Source: Streptomyces adustus
GTDB lineage: Bacteria > Actinomycetota > Actinomycetes > Streptomycetales > Streptomycetaceae
Assembly (NCBI RefSeq): GCF_009377175.1
Contig: NZ_VJZD01000055.1
Coordinates: forward strand, 1 to 44,688
Length of the DNA: 44,688 nt
Reading direction: 5' to 3'
The notes under the pieces are model-generated. The model did no database searches. It was not told the DNA's origin and worked only from the letters and a program-made list of their open reading frames with translations. Made by a program: the position numbers and the translations under genes. Numbering within the stretch: the stretch's first letter is position 1; every line of letters begins with the position of its first letter. Of this stretch, positions 8,308 to 16,150 are shown piece by piece.

Positions 8308-8328
8308 GCCTGCCGTAGTCCGGCAGGC
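8308..8328 (+). terminator. hairpin downstream of the toxin-antitoxin operon
   Basis: 8-bp stem GCCTGCCG / CGGCAGGC with a 5-base loop, about 125 bases after the toxin stop. It is plausibly a weak terminator. Confidence 0.4.
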
Positions 8329-8418
8329 AGCGGGAGGACCCCCACCAGTGGTGTGCTGACCTGCAAAAACACTGCTTCGTACCCGGTTCTGGCGATATGG
8401 CAGCGTGCCCTGCGTCGC

Positions 8419-8510
8419 CCACACGGCTTCGAGGAACGTGGGCCACAGATCCCAGGGTCGTGGTGCCCAGTTCCAAGGAACTGGGCACCACGACCCTGGA
8501 AGCCGTGTGG
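8419..8510. repeat. large nested inverted repeat
   Basis: A perfect 23-bp inverted repeat (8452-8474 with 8477-8499) has only AA between its arms. Outside it, 12 bp (8419-8430) are complementary to 8499-8510, giving a second, nested arm. Nothing codes here. It may be a bidirectional terminator, a transposon or integron-type end, or a site for a DNA-binding protein. Confidence 0.7.
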
Positions 8511-8697
8511 ATGGACGTGAAGTTCATCTACAGCGATCACTCGAACCGTGGCTGTGGTGTGGGTGGATGACGGTTCATCGAGAGACGCGTCGTGCAGACA
8601 CAGTAGATCGACCTGTTGCTCATGTACGTTAAGTGCATCTGGTCGGCCTGGAGGCCGCCCCTCATGCACGGCGCAGCAACAACGCGGGGAGAGACCC

Positions 8698-9150
8698 TTG
8701 GGAGCTGTTCGCAGGCTCGTCGACGCCGAGACCGGCGAAGCCATCCCCTACGCGCCATACGCCTTCTCCGGGAAGCACACCCAGGTGGACAAGGCGCGCG
8801 TAGAGGCCATCACCGAGAGCAGGGTCTTCACGCCCAGCCAGAAGTTCCTCGTTCTGTGGTGGATCGGAGTCTCACCCGAGGGTATGGAACCGCTGCGAGC
8901 GACGGGGGCCGACATCGGACGCCGAGTAGGGATGTCGACCGACGCGGTCGGAAAGATCAACCGGAAGCTGCTCAAGCACCGCATCCTGATCGTCCGCGGC
9001 CGCATCGGAAACTACAACTTTTATCGCATCAGCCCCTATATCTCCTTCCACGGGACCGGGGCCGAGCAGCGTGAAGCGGTCAAGAGCTGCAATCCTCCGG
9101 ATATCCCTGGCTTCGACGGACAGACCCCGGCACGATGGGAGGCACAGTGA
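8698..9150 (+). CDS. RepL-like winged-helix replication protein (putative)
   Basis: 150 residues from TTG8698, chosen because GGGGAGAG lies just upstream and the earlier in-frame ATG lacks one. The middle is a winged helix (TGADIGRRVGMSTDAVGKIN, then KLLKHRILIVRG). It is followed by NFYRISPYISFHGTG, which resembles the post-wing strand of RepL-type plasmid initiators (a Y-x-I-x-P pattern ending in a small-residue turn). A MarR-like regulator is the alternative. It overlaps the next winged-helix gene (GTGA) and lies just before the XRE-tap-tpg operon, which supports a role in replication or its control. Assignment to RepL is by pattern only. Confidence 0.55.
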   Translation: MGAVRRLVDAETGEAIPYAPYAFSGKHTQVDKARVEAITESRVFTPSQKFLVLWWIGVSPEGMEPLRATGADIGRRVGMSTDAVGKINRKLLKHRILIVRGRIGNYNFYRISPYISFHGTGAEQREAVKSCNPPDIPGFDGQTPARWEAQ

Positions 9151-9458
9151 ACGACGACAACAAACTCAAGACACTCCACCTGCTGCAGCGCACCGTCGGA
9201 CTGACAGCCAACCAGCGCCTGGTGGTCATGCTGTATGCCTGTCACCCCGCCGATCGCTCCGGCGCGGTTCTGGAGACGGCCGTGGAGCTCGCCAAGCTGG
9301 TGGGGCTGTCCCCGACGGTCTTCTCCCGCACCAGGCGGCAGGTCATCGAAGCCGGCTGGCTGGAGGAATCCGAACGGCTGGCGCACATCCGCTACTACCG
9401 GCTCAGCTCGAAGGCCACGGGCGAGAACGTCGTGGTGCAGTTCCGCCGCGCAACCTGA
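9147..9458 (+). CDS. winged-helix DNA-binding protein
   Basis: 103 residues. The GTG start overlaps the preceding stop (GTGA) and has GGGAGG 4 bases upstream; an in-frame ATG at 9135 lies before that site and is less likely. The fold is one winged helix: TANQRLVVMLYA, then VGLSPTVFSRTRRQVIEAGW as recognition helix, then a wing ending in IRYYRLSS. It resembles the DNA-binding part of the preceding protein, so the pair may act together in replication or copy control. There is no effector domain. A strong hairpin follows 11 bases after the stop. Confidence 0.65.
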   Translation: MNDDNKLKTLHLLQRTVGLTANQRLVVMLYACHPADRSGAVLETAVELAKLVGLSPTVFSRTRRQVIEAGWLEESERLAHIRYYRLSSKATGENVVVQFRRAT

Positions 9459-9469
9459 CCGGCTCTGCA

Positions 9470-9506
9470 GGCAGGGTAGATGAACGTCACGTTCATCTAC
9501 CCTGCC
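9470..9506 (+). terminator. strong terminator hairpin after the winged-helix pair
   Basis: An 18-bp perfect inverted repeat (9470-9487 with 9489-9506) with one base between arms. The inner sequence GATGAACGTCACGTTCATC partly resembles bases 8510-8531 upstream of the pair. Confidence 0.75.
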
Positions 9507-9652
9507 CCAGGGACCGTGCTCCTTGACCTTGCGTCCATGAGTGTCGTCCGCAGCCGCATCCTGTGGCCAGGCTTGCGGGAGCAGCGTCGTGGCAGGACAG
9601 GTGCCGGCACGTGCTGCGGGGAGAGAGCGGCGGCGCAGACGTCGATTCGAAC

Positions 9653-9685
9653 CGTGCCGGTGCGCGCGACGAGCGCACCGGCACG
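9653..9685. terminator. GC-rich hairpin
   Basis: 13-bp perfect stem (9653-9665 with 9673-9685) and a 7-base loop in the roughly 400-base gap (9459-9870) before the XRE gene. The rest of that gap holds no gene that can be supported. Confidence 0.55.
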
Positions 9686-9857
9686 CATGGTCGAGCGCTC
9701 TCCCGGCCGGCGTCGAACGGTGATGGCCTTCCTGATCGCCTGTCATCCCTCTTCATGCCGGCTTGGGCCGAACGGGGTTGTGGTGCATGCCCTCTTGTCG
9801 GCAGGTGTGCTCCCGAAGTGAAATGCGGATACCGCATAGAAAGTGAGTGATGAGCGC

Positions 9858-9863
9858 TAGACT
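9858..9863 (+). promoter_or_regulatory. -10 box for a leaderless XRE-tap-tpg transcript
   Basis: TAGACT matches the Streptomyces housekeeping -10 (TAGRNT-like). It lies 7 bases before GTG9871, so the message probably starts at the GTG. No good -35 was seen. Confidence 0.45.
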
Positions 9864-9870
9864 CGACTTC

Positions 9871-10182
9871 GTGAGCATGAGTCTTGATGAGCGTGTCCGG
9901 TCCGCGGTGGCCGCGCTCCTGCACGCGGCCGGTGAGTCGCAGACCGAGCTCGCCGCTGCCCTGGGCGTGAGCCAGGCGCAGGTCAGCCGTCGTCAGTCCG
10001 GTGCGGCGGCCTGGAGTCTGGCCGACTGCGAGGCGGTTGCCACGCACTACGGCATCGACGTTCTCGAACTCCTGGCCGGACCCACCCGGGCGACGGAAGC
10101 ACTGCCTGCCGCGCGCCGTCGCGTTCCCGGGCGGCAGGCGGCCCACCGTCGTGCTGCGGCCCTCGAGGGCGGCGTGCGATGA
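9871..10182 (+). CDS. XRE-family helix-turn-helix regulator upstream of tap
   Basis: 103 residues, mostly one XRE/Cro-type five-helix domain (SQTELAAALGVSQAQVSRRQ as the HTH) plus a basic Ala/Arg-rich tail. GTG9871 is preferred because it lies 7 bases after a TAGACT box; ATG9847 upstream would include the promoter, and ATG9877 is also possible. The stop overlaps the tap start (ATGA at 10179-10182), so the two are translated together. It could control tap-tpg expression or take part in telomere or origin binding. Confidence 0.72.
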   Translation: MSMSLDERVRSAVAALLHAAGESQTELAAALGVSQAQVSRRQSGAAAWSLADCEAVATHYGIDVLELLAGPTRATEALPAARRRVPGRQAAHRRAAALEGGVR

Positions 10183-11735
10183 CAGACTTCGGCGCGATCG
10201 ACGCCCTGCTTGCCGGCGCCAGGAAAGAGGTGGCGCTGCCGCCCGCTGAGGAGCGGCGCACCCTGCGCGAAGAACTGAACCTCTCGCGCCCCCAGCTCGC
10301 GCAGGCCCTCGGCGTCAGCCCGTCCACGGTCGCCGGCTGGGAGTCGGGACGGGACCCGAGCGGCGAGGTACGGGAGAGGTACGCGTACTTCCTTCAGGGA
10401 GCGAAGACCAAGCTGGCCGCGGCGGCGATGGCGACGTTCGAGGACGTCGGGGACGAGGAGCCGCAGGAGGCGCCTGGCTCGGATGCCGAGCCGGCAGCCG
10501 GCCAGGACGACGATGTCGACGTGCTCGTCGTCCCCCAGCCGTGTGTACTGTGCGGGCAGCTTGCCCGGCATCAGGTCGCCGGGTTCCCGCAGCACCTGGA
10601 TCCCGCCGAGTGCGCGGCGCCCGGCACCCCGCAACCGGCCGCGCCCGCCGTCTCCGCGCCGACGGCTTCCGTGTCCGCCGCCCCCGCACCAGCTCGTCCG
10701 GCTGCGGCCCGCGGCGGTCAGGGCGTACGGATCGTCGCGGCCGGGCGCCGGGTGCAGCCCGAGGACGCGGAACCGGACCTGATCCGCCAGACCGTGACCC
10801 AGGTGCTGGCCCAGCACGCCGGTGATGTCGAGGCGGCGACGGCAGCACTGGTCAAGCGGGCGATTCCCGACGTGATGGCCCTGCTGGACCACACCCGCAA
10901 GGGTGGCCGCTACGACATCGTCGCCCACCCCTGGCTGCCCGACATCCTGCGCAAGCAGAGCGCCCGGGGCGCCGACCAGATCTGGGAGGCACGCCCGAAG
11001 TGGACGCGCCCGGAGCTGCCCGCAGGCGCGCACGAGGTGACAGCGCTCGACATCAACGGGGCCTACCTCTCCGCGCTCAAGACCCATCTGCCGATCGGAC
11101 AGCTGGAACACTCGACCGGCAATCATCACGACCGTCGCCGCGCCGGGGTGCACCTGATCACCCCGCCCGTCTGGGACCACGACACCGTGCTGCCCAACCC
11201 GATCGGCAACCGTGACGAACCCGGCCCCCTGTGGGTCACCGAGCCGACCCTGCGGCTGTTGCTGCGGCTGGCCGGCCCGAAATACGGGCTGTGTGACCCG
11301 CCGGAGATCCACGAGTCCTGGACCTCGGGGGCCACCGAGGGGCTGCTGGAGAAGCTCCGCGTCGTGCTGAAGCACGCCCGCGACCGGGCGATCGGCGAGG
11401 GCGACGACGTGACGCTGGAGTACGTCAAGCAGATGTACTCCAAGTTCGTCTCCACACTCGGAGAGTCGAACTACAACCGGGAGCTCTACCGCACCGACTG
11501 GATGCACCTCATCCGCTCCCAGGCCTTCACGAACCTGTGGTGGAAGGCCCACCGTGCCTACGACGAAGGCCTGATGGTGGTCCGTGCAATGGGCACCGAC
11601 GAACTCCACCTGATCGGCGACTGGCGCACCGTCTTCCCCGAGGGCCGCGGAGTCACCGAGGTGAAGGTCAAGGACGTCTACACCGTCGGCAGCGACCGGA
11701 ACCAGACCGATACGGCCCCTGGCAGCCCCTCCTGA
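10179..11735 (+). CDS. tap: telomere-associated protein Tap
   Basis: Tap binds the 3' overhangs of linear Streptomyces replicons and recruits terminal protein Tpg for end patching. The 518-residue product has the family layout. An XRE-type HTH is at about 27-75 (RPQLAQALGVSPSTVAGWES). A Pro/Ala-rich linker follows. Then comes a C-terminal domain with LDINGAYLSAL at 290-300, equivalent to the family's LDVN-x-AFL segment and similar to motif A of family B polymerases, and DELHLIGDWRTVF later. Before the linker, C122, C125, H131, H139 and C145 could bind zinc. It is shorter than the roughly 740-residue chromosomal Tap, the deletion being in the middle. The tpg-like gene follows 86 bases later, as in known tap-tpg operons. 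Confidence 0.8.
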   Translation: MTDFGAIDALLAGARKEVALPPAEERRTLREELNLSRPQLAQALGVSPSTVAGWESGRDPSGEVRERYAYFLQGAKTKLAAAAMATFEDVGDEEPQEAPGSDAEPAAGQDDDVDVLVVPQPCVLCGQLARHQVAGFPQHLDPAECAAPGTPQPAAPAVSAPTASVSAAPAPARPAAARGGQGVRIVAAGRRVQPEDAEPDLIRQTVTQVLAQHAGDVEAATAALVKRAIPDVMALLDHTRKGGRYDIVAHPWLPDILRKQSARGADQIWEARPKWTRPELPAGAHEVTALDINGAYLSALKTHLPIGQLEHSTGNHHDRRRAGVHLITPPVWDHDTVLPNPIGNRDEPGPLWVTEPTLRLLLRLAGPKYGLCDPPEIHESWTSGATEGLLEKLRVVLKHARDRAIGEGDDVTLEYVKQMYSKFVSTLGESNYNRELYRTDWMHLIRSQAFTNLWWKAHRAYDEGLMVVRAMGTDELHLIGDWRTVFPEGRGVTEVKVKDVYTVGSDRNQTDTAPGSPS

Positions 11736-11821
11736 GTCGATCCCCCTCTCCGGCGCCGGAATTCCCCCCCCGCCGGGAGGGACGACTGCCCCAGATCAAC
11801 CCAAGAAGAAAGGTATGGACG

Positions 11822-12394
11822 ATGCCAGAGCGGAACATCGAGTTCGGCAAGTACGGCGCCCGCGGCCTGAAAGGCCACGAAGCCGTCGCCCGCCAACTGG
11901 ACGCGCTCGCCGGCTACATCGCCACACCCGTCACCGCCCGCCGCGGCCTGATGGCCCGCCTGCACTACCTCACGCGCACCGACCACGCCCGCGCCGCCGC
12001 GCGCGCCGCCGGTCTGACCGTCACGGACCGCACCCTGCGCGCCTGGCTGGACGGCGCACGCTCGCCGTCCCGGAAGAACCTGGAACGCATCGAGCAGGCG
12101 TACCGGACCGTGCGGCGGGAGAACGTCGCCCGCTACCTCACCGCCCGCCTCAACCGGGAAGGCCGCGGCACCCGGGTCGAGATCCACCCGCTCAACCAGT
12201 CCCAGGTCGACCGGCCGCGCCAGCGCGTGGTGGAGTTCCGCACCCTGAATGTGCGCCGCTGGGACCGCATCGTCGCCGCCTGGGCGGCCGACGACGACCG
12301 CGCACTGGACGACGCGTGGATCGATCAGGTCGTCGACCTCGGCTCGCAGTGGGGCCAGTACGAATACGTCACCAACGTCGGCTTCGCCGCATAA
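11822..12394 (+). CDS. tpg: telomere terminal protein Tpg-like
   Basis: 190 residues, the usual Tpg size (about 185). In linear Streptomyces replicons Tpg becomes covalently bound to 5' DNA ends and primes synthesis that fills the terminal gap. Residues about 46-100 form a DNA-binding helical region with an HTH (AGLTVTDRTLRAWLDG) and a basic stretch after it (TVRRENVARYLTARLN), as in known Tpg proteins; the C-terminal third is acidic. Position after tap is strong support. It diverges from the classical chromosomal Tpg, so it may be a plasmid-type terminal protein with its own telomere specificity. The residue that would link to DNA cannot be named from sequence. A and G-rich bases (AAGAAAGG) lie before the ATG. 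Confidence 0.72.
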   Translation: MPERNIEFGKYGARGLKGHEAVARQLDALAGYIATPVTARRGLMARLHYLTRTDHARAAARAAGLTVTDRTLRAWLDGARSPSRKNLERIEQAYRTVRRENVARYLTARLNREGRGTRVEIHPLNQSQVDRPRQRVVEFRTLNVRRWDRIVAAWAADDDRALDDAWIDQVVDLGSQWGQYEYVTNVGFAA

Positions 12395-12767
12395 CGGCTT
12401 CGATCCGGACTCCCTTCGGACCCGGCCGACCGCCGTCGCCCGGCTCGACGACGCACAGTTCGAGGCGTCACGTCCTGCCGCTCGGCCTCGCGTACCGGCT
12501 CAGCCGGTGTCCGACAACTGACACAGGTCCGGGACCACCACGTTGGAACCTCAGCCCACGAAGGCACGCCACGGCGATGGGGTCCGCCGACCGAGCACGC
12601 ATGCGTATGTCCCCTGGACCCCCGCTCGCCCCGGCCACGCCGTTTTGTCTCCTCTCCGTCCTGACGCCGCCTCGGCTCAGGGGCCCGACGAGTGGGCGAC
12701 CCAACGAGTGACTTCGGTCCCGCTTGGGTCCCGCGCTCAAAGATGCAGGTCAGATGGGTACGGCTCG

Positions 12768-12907
12768 CCCTACGGGATTGACGGGACCGAAAGTGCCATA
12801 TATAGGCTAGATAACTCGAAGGAAAATGTCAGGTACACGTCCGCGCGTGAGTGTGTATTGAGTGCTTTATAACCCCGGCCCTGAGTCCCGTCAGTCCCGT
12901 AGGGTGC
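12768..12907. repeat. inverted pair of double GGGAC boxes around an AT-rich core
   Basis: The left arm CCCTACGGGATTGACGGGA (12768-12786) is repeated almost exactly, inverted, at 12886-12904 (TCCCGTCAGTCCCGTAGGG). Between them lies about 100 bases, much of it AT-rich (CCATATATAGGCTAGATAAC). It could be an origin unwinding element or a promoter with two operators. Confidence 0.7.
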
Positions 12908-13077
12908 CGTGTGTGGCCTCTGAGCTGGTCTTTTGGCGGCGCGGCCCAAGCGGGACCGAAGGTCATCCAGCCTGGACGGCCTGGTTGTGGGGGTGGTGTG
13001 GAGCCGGGGAAGGAATCGATGGGACCTGATGTTCGACACGTGCGGAGTGCGTGACGCAAGAAGCGAGCTGTGCGCTA

Positions 13078-13132
13078 GCCTCTGATCAAAAGCAATAATT
13101 CAGTCCCGTCAGTCCCGTCGGCTCTCAGAGGC
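13078..13132. repeat. third double GGGAC box within an inverted repeat
   Basis: The box CAGTCCCGTCAGTCCCGT (13101-13118) is enclosed by GCCTCTGA (13078-13085) and its complement TCAGAGGC (13125-13132). Confidence 0.6.
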
Positions 13133-13353
13133 CAGTTGGGGGGAGACGGCCAAAGCGTCTGGGTGACAACGCCCCAGACTAAGAAGCTCAGCTACGACAA
13201 GGAATCCTTAGTGCCCGGGCAGGTTGCACCAGATTCGTCAGGACTCCGAGGCCTTCGCTGCGATCGTGCTGCCCATGGGCGACGTGTCGCCTCGACGATG
13301 GCATCTGCTCTGAGGGATGAGCTTCAGGGGCAGGGCTTTCCAGAGGGACGCTC

Positions 13354-14901
13354 ATGACCAGCGCCGAACCGGTGCGGTTCGATGCTGCCCTCGCTGCTCG
13401 ACAGATGCGTCAGACAAGCCTCGACATGGATCTGGACGCAGGACATGGCACTCCGTCTCCCAGAACGGCACTGCACGTTCCTCAGTCGAGCACTTCGGCA
13501 AGCCTGCTGCCTGACGAGCTGACGGACCGGGGCAACGCCAAGCTGTTCGCGCGTCTGTACAGCGACCGTTTCCGTCATGTGGAAGGGCTCGGCTGGTACT
13601 GCTGGGAGCAGTACCGATGGAAGCGTGCCGGCGGTGAGAAGGGTGCCATGTGGGCGGCCGGGGACATGGGCGAGCAGATGCCCCGTACCGACCCGAGCGG
13701 TCTCTTCAGCGACCGTGAGGTGTCCGCACACAGGCGCCGTACTCAGTCCACCGCTGGAATGAAGGCACTCCTCCAGCAGGCGCAGGCCGCACCTGGACTC
13801 AGCCTCGACCCCGATTCCATGGACGGGGACATGTACGCCCTGTGCACCCCGAGCGGTGTGGTCGATCTTCGGACCGGAGAGCTGCGCAAGCCGGATCCTC
13901 TGTCCGACATGCACTCCAGGGCCACCACTGTGGGTCCCGAGGACATGCCTCTGCCCCGGTGGACCTCCTTCCTGCGCGAGACATTCGGCGACGACGCCAA
14001 AGGCCGCGCCACGATCTCCTTCCTGCACCTCCTGCTCGGATACTCGGTCACGGGTGACGTCGGCGCCCAGGTCCTGCCCTTTCTGTACGGTTCGGGAGCC
14101 AACGGCAAGTCGGTGCTCCTGGAGGTGATGATGCAGATTCTCGGTGACTACGCCAATGCCGCCCCGCCGGGTTTCCTGATGGAGAAGGGCAAGTTCACCG
14201 AGCACAGCACAGAGCTCACCGAGCTGCACGGTCGCCGGATCGTGGTCTGTTCCGAACTCAAACCGAACGACAAGTTCAACGAGGCTCGCGTCAAGCTCCT
14301 CACGGGCGGTGACACCATCACCGCGCGTCGTATGCGCCAGGACTTCTTCACTTTCCGCCCCACCCACAAACTGTGGCTCCTGGGGAACCACCGGCCCGAA
14401 GTCGGTACTGGTGGCTACGCGTTCTGGCGCCGGATTAGGATCGTGCCTTTCGAGCGGAAGGTTCCCGACGAGCTCAAGATCGACAACCTTGCACAGGAGC
14501 TGGTCCGGGATGAGGGCCCGGGCATCCTGAACTGGCTGATCCAGGGAGCCCAGAACTACCTCGCCACCCGAGACCCGCTCCATGGGCCGCCCTCTGTGCG
14601 TCTCGCGACCGAGGCGTACGAGCGCACCGAGGATCACATCGGCCGGTTCATCGTCGAGCGCTGCACCACCGGTGAGAACGGACAACCCAACTCCGAGCTG
14701 CGAGTCGAGCAGAAACTCCTGTACGAGACCTACGGCCGTTGGTGCTCGGACGAAGGCATCCGTCCGGCGACGAGTCGTGCGTTCGCAAGCCGCATCCGCC
14801 AGGAGCTCGGGCTGGCATCCCCGGCAGAGATGATCAAGAACAATGATCGCAAGCTCTACCCGGGGCTGGCGCTTCTCGCCGAAACGGAGTGCGCGGGATG
14901 A
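13354..14901 (+). CDS. D5/P4-type primase-helicase (SF3 ATPase)
   Basis: 515 residues. The D5_N-like region (about 125-240) leads into a superfamily 3 helicase: Walker A GSGANGKS at 246-253, Walker B-like RRIVVCSEL near 295, then the sensor WLLGNHRP and an Arg finger region (FWRRIRIVPF). The C-terminus (about 430-510) has a winged-helix look, as in the phage/plasmid primase P4 C-terminal family. It would unwind DNA at an origin. The zinc/primase head of longer P4 proteins is absent, so priming must come from another protein or the terminal protein. ATG13354 has AGAGGGA 7 bases upstream. Iteron boxes flank the gene on both sides, linking it to the proposed origin. Confidence 0.88.
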   Translation: MTSAEPVRFDAALAARQMRQTSLDMDLDAGHGTPSPRTALHVPQSSTSASLLPDELTDRGNAKLFARLYSDRFRHVEGLGWYCWEQYRWKRAGGEKGAMWAAGDMGEQMPRTDPSGLFSDREVSAHRRRTQSTAGMKALLQQAQAAPGLSLDPDSMDGDMYALCTPSGVVDLRTGELRKPDPLSDMHSRATTVGPEDMPLPRWTSFLRETFGDDAKGRATISFLHLLLGYSVTGDVGAQVLPFLYGSGANGKSVLLEVMMQILGDYANAAPPGFLMEKGKFTEHSTELTELHGRRIVVCSELKPNDKFNEARVKLLTGGDTITARRMRQDFFTFRPTHKLWLLGNHRPEVGTGGYAFWRRIRIVPFERKVPDELKIDNLAQELVRDEGPGILNWLIQGAQNYLATRDPLHGPPSVRLATEAYERTEDHIGRFIVERCTTGENGQPNSELRVEQKLLYETYGRWCSDEGIRPATSRAFASRIRQELGLASPAEMIKNNDRKLYPGLALLAETECAG

Positions 14902-15048
14902 GGTCGGACACACTGCAGGAACGACTTGCTCGATGCTCTTACGATAGGTATTAGGGCTCCGAGGAATAGGTGTGAGCCTGATACCAGCGGTGATCGCGAC
15001 GTACGATCCGGCCGGAGGCCGGCCCATGGGACAGGAGGGTCTGCGGGC

Positions 15049-15435
15049 ATGAGCTCGATGCTGCAAGACAGCCAGCTCACCGACGAGGCCGAAGTGGTCT
15101 GGGTGGAGGACCCCGGAGACCTCGACTACGTCCGGCAGGCCTTGGACAAAGTGCCCACACGCAGGGGAAGGCCCCGCTACTCGCGCGACGGCCGCCTCAT
15201 CGGCTACACCAACCTCGAGCAGGGTGCAGCCAGCGATCCCGATTCCGGACTCTTTCCGCGTCGCGCCTTCTTCCTCCTGCCGCACGACCGCGACAACCAG
15301 CCCGATGGCCCCTACTCGGTCGGTGCTCCTGGGGAGGCTGTCGATCCTCGCACGATCGAACCCGGCAAGGTAGGCGCCAAAACACCGCGCTCGCAGAGGG
15401 GCCAGACCCCGGAAGTAGCGCCGGTCGCTCGCTGA
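15049..15435 (+). CDS. hypothetical protein, 128 residues
   Basis: ATG15049 is chosen because AGGAGGG lies 10 bases upstream; the open frame itself begins earlier without a ribosome site. The product is soluble and charged: VVWVEDPGDLDYVRQALDK, then RRGRPRYSRDGRLIGYTNL, then FPRRAFFLLPHDRD and YSVGAPGEAVDPRTIEPGK. It reminds me of a small conserved family of actinobacterial accessory elements (possibly DUF6009), but I could not verify that. No motif for catalysis or DNA binding is evident. It follows the primase by about 150 bases in the same direction and iteron-like boxes follow it, so it probably belongs to the replication module. Confidence 0.65.
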   Translation: MSSMLQDSQLTDEAEVVWVEDPGDLDYVRQALDKVPTRRGRPRYSRDGRLIGYTNLEQGAASDPDSGLFPRRAFFLLPHDRDNQPDGPYSVGAPGEAVDPRTIEPGKVGAKTPRSQRGQTPEVAPVAR

Positions 15436-15460
15436 CAGGCCCAAGAAGCGATCCGAGGAA

Positions 15461-15582
15461 CGGGACTGAAGGGACCGAACAGACAGGTCGGTACGCGGGG
15501 ATCCGCAGGCGACGGACCACAACGCGCAACCGTAGGCCGGTTCGTCCGCGTTCCATGCGGAACTTTCAGTCCCGCCGGTCCC
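15461..15582. repeat. two more GGGAC boxes beyond the primase module
   Basis: CGGGACTGAAGGGACCGAA at 15461-15479 and its inverted relative TTTCAGTCCCGCCGGTCCCT at 15564-15583 match the boxes upstream of the primase. The primase and the hypothetical gene are thus bracketed by the same element. Confidence 0.6.
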
Positions 15583-15618
15583 TCTGCACGACGACCGCCG
15601 TCGGACAGCTACGTTGCT

Positions 15619-16095
15619 GCCCAAGGCTCCACTGGACATGCCTGGTTGACCGCCCTGGCCGATCCCGCCATCGGCACCGCGCTCTCCCTCATGCACCAGT
15701 TCCCCGCCCACGTGTGGACGGTGGCCGAACTGGCCGCCAAATCCGGTATGTCCCGGTCGCACTTCGCGGCTCGTTTCAACGAGCTCGTCGGCACCCCGCC
15801 CCTCGAATACCTCGCCACCTGGAGGATCCGCTCGGCCGCACGAGAGCTGCGCACGGGAAACCGGACGATCTCCTCTATCGCCTCGCAATACGGCTACGGC
15901 TTGGAGAGCGCCTTCAGCCACGCCTTCAAGCGGGTCATCGAACTCGCCCCGGGTTGCTACCGGGATTCATTCGCAGTGCTGCAGCCTTTAGGCCGAGGGT
16001 GGAGCGAATCTTGTGGTGGCGGCGCGGAGCGTCGCGGTGGCGTTCCGGCGGAGCCGGACTGTGGCGGTGACGGATCGCTTGTGTGTTCCCGGTGA
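15619..16095 (+). pseudogene. AraC-family regulator, C-terminal fragment
   Basis: Only the DNA-binding half of a cupin-type AraC regulator remains: WTVAELAAKSGMSRSHFAAR is the first HTH, and TISSIASQYGYGLESAFSHA with FKRVIELAPG is the second HTH and end motif. The sensing domain expected upstream (about 180 residues) is missing; the frame enters from unrelated DNA near 15600. TTG15646 could start a short product, but no ribosome site is visible. After the HTH the frame runs about 45 codons into unrelated sequence. Probably non-functional, although a free AraC HTH domain could still bind DNA. Confidence 0.75.
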
Positions 16096-16150
16096 CGTCG
16101 CGGGCGGCGTCCGGGTGCGGCGAGTCCCGTGAGGCACGGCCGCTGTCACA

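Larger units (their letters stand above)
8182..8697. other. non-coding stretch between toxin gene and RepL-like gene
   Basis: About 500 bases with no supportable gene, dominated by two inverted repeats listed separately. The last part includes the ribosome site (GGGGAGAG) of the next gene. Confidence 0.5.
12395..13353. other. non-coding, iteron-bearing region; candidate replication origin
   Basis: Nearly 1 kb between tpg and the primase gene without a believable gene. It carries repeated CGGGACTGA / CGGGACCGA boxes (12772-12791, 12881-12900, 12951-12960, 13101-13118) in both orientations and an AT-rich patch at 12787-12880. Iteron boxes, inverted symmetry and AT-rich DNA beside replication genes are what a plasmid origin looks like. 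This is inference; no DnaA-box cluster was identified. Confidence 0.5.

Noticed and set aside
10047..11609. Minus-strand frame of 520 codons over tap
   Set aside because: Shadow frame. Tap has the HTH, the LDINGAYLSAL motif, the operon overlap and the right neighbour.
12768..12907. Telomere end sequence
   Set aside because: Known Streptomyces telomeres are dense runs of palindromes beginning at the DNA end. This region has spaced boxes inside continuous sequence, so an origin or operator is more likely.
13324..15921. An 865-codon minus-strand frame over the primase and AraC fragment
   Set aside because: No recognisable motifs, and antisense to a clear SF3 helicase with its own ribosome site.
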